DNA from: JBNGOQ01 sp050589645
GTDB taxonomy: Bacteria; Bacteroidota; Bacteroidia; Flavobacteriales; Flavobacteriaceae
Length of the DNA: 64,000 nt
Direction: 5' to 3'
Assembly (NCBI RefSeq): GCF_050589645.1
Contig: NZ_JBNGOQ010000004.1
Coordinates: forward strand, 248,001 to 312,000
Below are positions 62,751 through 64,000 of this stretch, in pieces; within the stretch, counting starts at the first letter, position 1; every line of letters begins with the position of its first letter. The notes under the pieces were generated by a model that was not told the origin of the DNA, searched no databases, and worked only from the letters and a program-made list of their open reading frames with translations. Made by a program: the position numbers and the translations under genes.

Positions 62751-63200
62751 ATGAAGAAAATAAAACCAATATTATGGGTTTTGGGATTACTAGTAGTCTT
62801 ATTTTATGTGATAAAGAACGTATTTCCCGAAATGAAACCAGTTTATCTGATAAAAGAAATAGCGTTTGAAGATTCAAAAGAAAAGGTTTATTTGAAAAAA
62901 ATGAATAGAGGCTTAAACTATTCTGTTATGTACCTTACTACTAGCTCGGAGGAGAGGGAACCAAATGAAACTTATGACTATATTTTTGAAAACTCAGATG
63001 CCGAAATATTCTATAGAATAAAAAAAGATACTTTGGAATTGCTAAGTTATTATGCGGTTAAAAAGCCCAAACATTTCGACTCTAAACTTATTATTGAAAT
63101 TTCTAATATCACGGATAATTCTAAATATACTGGTTTATTGGACACTTATGAACAACTTGGACTGCACAAGTGGGGTAGTTCTGTGAGCCAAAACAAATAG
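62751..63200 (+). CDS. Membrane-anchored putative immunity protein of cassette 4
   Basis: 149 residues from ATG 62751 (MKKIKPILWVLGLLVVLFYV), one N-terminal transmembrane helix, then a periplasmic domain (KPVYLIKEIAFEDSKEKVYL, YDYIFENSDAEIFYRIKKDT). It begins 13 bp after the tip stop. A membrane-anchored inhibitor would suit a toxin acting in the periplasm or on the envelope. The frame is open upstream to 62709, but the helix defines the start. Confidence 0.6.
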   Translation: MKKIKPILWVLGLLVVLFYVIKNVFPEMKPVYLIKEIAFEDSKEKVYLKKMNRGLNYSVMYLTTSSEEREPNETYDYIFENSDAEIFYRIKKDTLELLSYYAVKKPKHFDSKLIIEISNITDNSKYTGLLDTYEQLGLHKWGSSVSQNK

Positions 63201-63215
63201 AGCTATAAAAAATTG

Positions 63216-63244
63216 CTAAACCACATCTTGACCTGATGGTTTAG
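63216..63244. repeat. Spacer palindrome
   Basis: CTAAACCA (63216-63223) and TGGTTTAG (63237-63244), perfect 8-bp arms around 13 bases, directly before the conserved GAGTAAACAAAAATG sequence. Confidence 0.55.
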
Positions 63245-63266
63245 GCAAGAGTAAACAAAAATGGTT

Positions 63267-63302
63267 AAAGCCACAATCTCCCAAGTGGGGGTTGTGGTTT
63301 TT
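63267..63302 (+). terminator. Terminator hairpin (spacer copy 3)
   Basis: AAAGCCACAATCTCCCAAGT begins the copy and GTTGTGGTTTTT closes it. The flanks GTAAACAAAAATGGTTAAAG and CTTATATTTGGAA are shared with copy 4 at 63755, 488 bp away. Confidence 0.8.
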
Positions 63303-63465
63303 CTTTTGAGGGGAAAGATTGACTTATATTTGGAAGGCCATAAGCGTGGACGCTCACGGCAGCTGGGGAATGTGATAACGGATAAAATCAAAGTAAAATT
63401 TCCGTTAAAAAAAATTAAATGATGGTTATTTCGGACGATAAACAATTGAATGAAAGTGATTACGT

Positions 63466-63684
63466 ATGTTTAAAAGAATTATGGGGTATATATTAATTTT
63501 TATTGGATTCTTATGCTTTTTAGCAGTTGGCGGGGGTTCTATGAGATATAGAAACCGTAGTGTTAATCCAAATAATTCATTAAGTGAAGATATCATGATT
63601 ATTGCTCTTCTTATACTTACACCAGTAATAGGTTATTTTTTAATAAAAATTGGTTTTAAAATTCTAGGAAATGATAAAGAATGA
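63466..63684 (+). CDS. Small two-helix membrane protein, possible orphan immunity
   Basis: 72 residues with two transmembrane helices (IMGYILIFIGFLCFLAVGGG and IIALLILTPVIGYFLIKIGF) joined by a polar loop (YRNRSVNPNNSLSED). It stands alone between two copies of the same spacer (63247-63370 and 63736-63860). This suggests a unit whose toxin tip has been lost, or a solitary immunity gene kept for protection against relatives. Confidence 0.6.
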   Translation: MFKRIMGYILIFIGFLCFLAVGGGSMRYRNRSVNPNNSLSEDIMIIALLILTPVIGYFLIKIGFKILGNDKE

Positions 63685-63709
63685 TTGAAACCAGATGTCC
63701 CCGCTACCG

Positions 63710-63725
63710 TCACGCCTTGGCGTGA
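63710..63725. repeat. Spacer palindrome
   Basis: TCACGCC-TT-GGCGTGA, seven perfect pairs. The next spacer edge carries the related CCACGCC-AA-GGCGTGG at 63826-63841. Confidence 0.55.
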
Positions 63726-63754
63726 TGGTTCCGGCAGAGTAAACAAAAATGATT

Positions 63755-63789
63755 AAAGCCACAATCTCCCAAGTGGGGTTGTGGTTTTT
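63755..63789 (+). terminator. Terminator hairpin (spacer copy 4)
   Basis: AAAGCCACAATCTCCCAAGT, then GGGGTTGTGGTTTTTC. Nearly identical to the copy at 63267, including upstream AGTAAACAAAAATGATT. Confidence 0.8.
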
Positions 63790-63825
63790 CTTTGGGGTAA
63801 AAGATGCTGTATATTTGGAATACCA

Positions 63826-63841
63826 CCACGCCAAGGCGTGG
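63826..63841. repeat. Spacer palindrome
   Basis: CCACGCC-AA-GGCGTGG, seven perfect pairs, at the downstream edge of spacer copy 4 and followed by GCAGATGGGGAA, as in GCAGCTGGGGAA after copy 3. Confidence 0.55.
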
Positions 63842-63908
63842 CAGCAGATGGGGAAATTAATTGCCCATTTTATTAGTTTTCTAATACAACAAAAAAATAG
63901 AAGAGCAA

Positions 63909-64000
63909 ATGAAGGACAATAGAATTTTTAGCGTGTTCATTTTTACGCTAATTGTGCTGAACATGTCTTTTTGTCAATCCAAGATTAATGAAAACCCTAT
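63909..64000 (+). CDS. Start of a secreted protein, cut by the window edge
   Basis: ATG 63909 opens a frame with a signal peptide (MKDNRIFSVFIFTLIVLNMS), then FCQSKINENP, running off the window. It follows spacer copy 4 and may be another solitary immunity-type gene; only 30 codons are visible. The FC position could make it a lipoprotein. Confidence 0.55.
   Translation, partial: MKDNRIFSVFIFTLIVLNMSFCQSKINENP

Noticed and set aside
61209..63789. CRISPR array from the repeated CTCCCAAGTGGGG sequence
   Set aside because: Copies are hundreds to thousands of bases apart, lie after genes and form terminator hairpins. There are no regular spacers or Cas genes.

Overview
The window comes from a bacterium of the phylum Bacteroidota, most likely a marine member of the Flavobacteriaceae. 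The evidence is many lipoprotein signal peptides, a TonB-dependent receptor with a carboxypeptidase-like N-terminal domain, a DUF5689/lamin-tail lipoprotein, flavobacterial RHS proteins with a DUF6443-like region, and moderate-to-low G+C without strong Shine-Dalgarno sites. I see no rRNA, tRNA, CRISPR array, transposase or phage structural gene. Assignments come from reading the sequence and from memory of protein families. No database search was run.

Bases 1-34,963 are a patchwork of small accessory genes, mostly on the minus strand. They include a TPR/PD40 protein, a GNAT acetyltransferase, a Crp/Fnr regulator with a membrane protein, an ECF42-type sigma factor with its YciI partner, a secreted peptidylarginine-deiminase-like lipoprotein, two beta-lactamase-fold serine hydrolases, several alpha/beta hydrolases (one fused to an AraC DNA-binding domain), a CPBP protease, a metzincin lipoprotein, and a CGNR regulator divergent from an EamA transporter with a candidate operator between them. 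Small stress or resistance-type proteins follow (DUF1801, RibD-like reductase, DUF1697, cupin, STM3941, ATC-hydrolase family), then unrecognised secreted or membrane proteins and two immunity-protein-like genes. Gene debris lies between them: a frameshifted methyltransferase remnant (10.6-10.8 kb), a chimera of pieces of three neighbouring genes (13.45-13.84 kb), an ORF6N remnant (40.5 kb) and a broken peptidase at the left edge.

Bases 35,051-40,467 hold a likely nutrient module: a secreted endonuclease/exonuclease/phosphatase-family enzyme divergent from a TonB-dependent receptor and a DUF5689/lamin-tail lipoprotein. A secreted SH3 protein and a repeat-rich non-coding kilobase separate it from the next region.

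Bases 42,572-64,000 are an RHS polymorphic-toxin locus. A three-gene operon encodes a secreted YD-repeat protein, a small secreted protein, and a 1,886-residue RHS protein ending in an Ntox17-like toxin domain, followed by a putative immunity gene. Downstream are three promoterless RHS-core fragments (about 56.36, 58.85 and 61.48 kb). They share near-identical core DNA with the main gene but carry different AT-rich toxin tips, two of them followed by putative immunity genes. A spacer containing a homologous terminator hairpin recurs four times after these units. Inserted among the units is an AT-rich operon of sce7726-like nuclease, sce7725-like protein and RES-domain protein, a candidate defence or toxin module of unknown function. 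The arrangement fits a reservoir of alternative toxin tips that can be exchanged into the expressed RHS gene by recombination in the conserved core.
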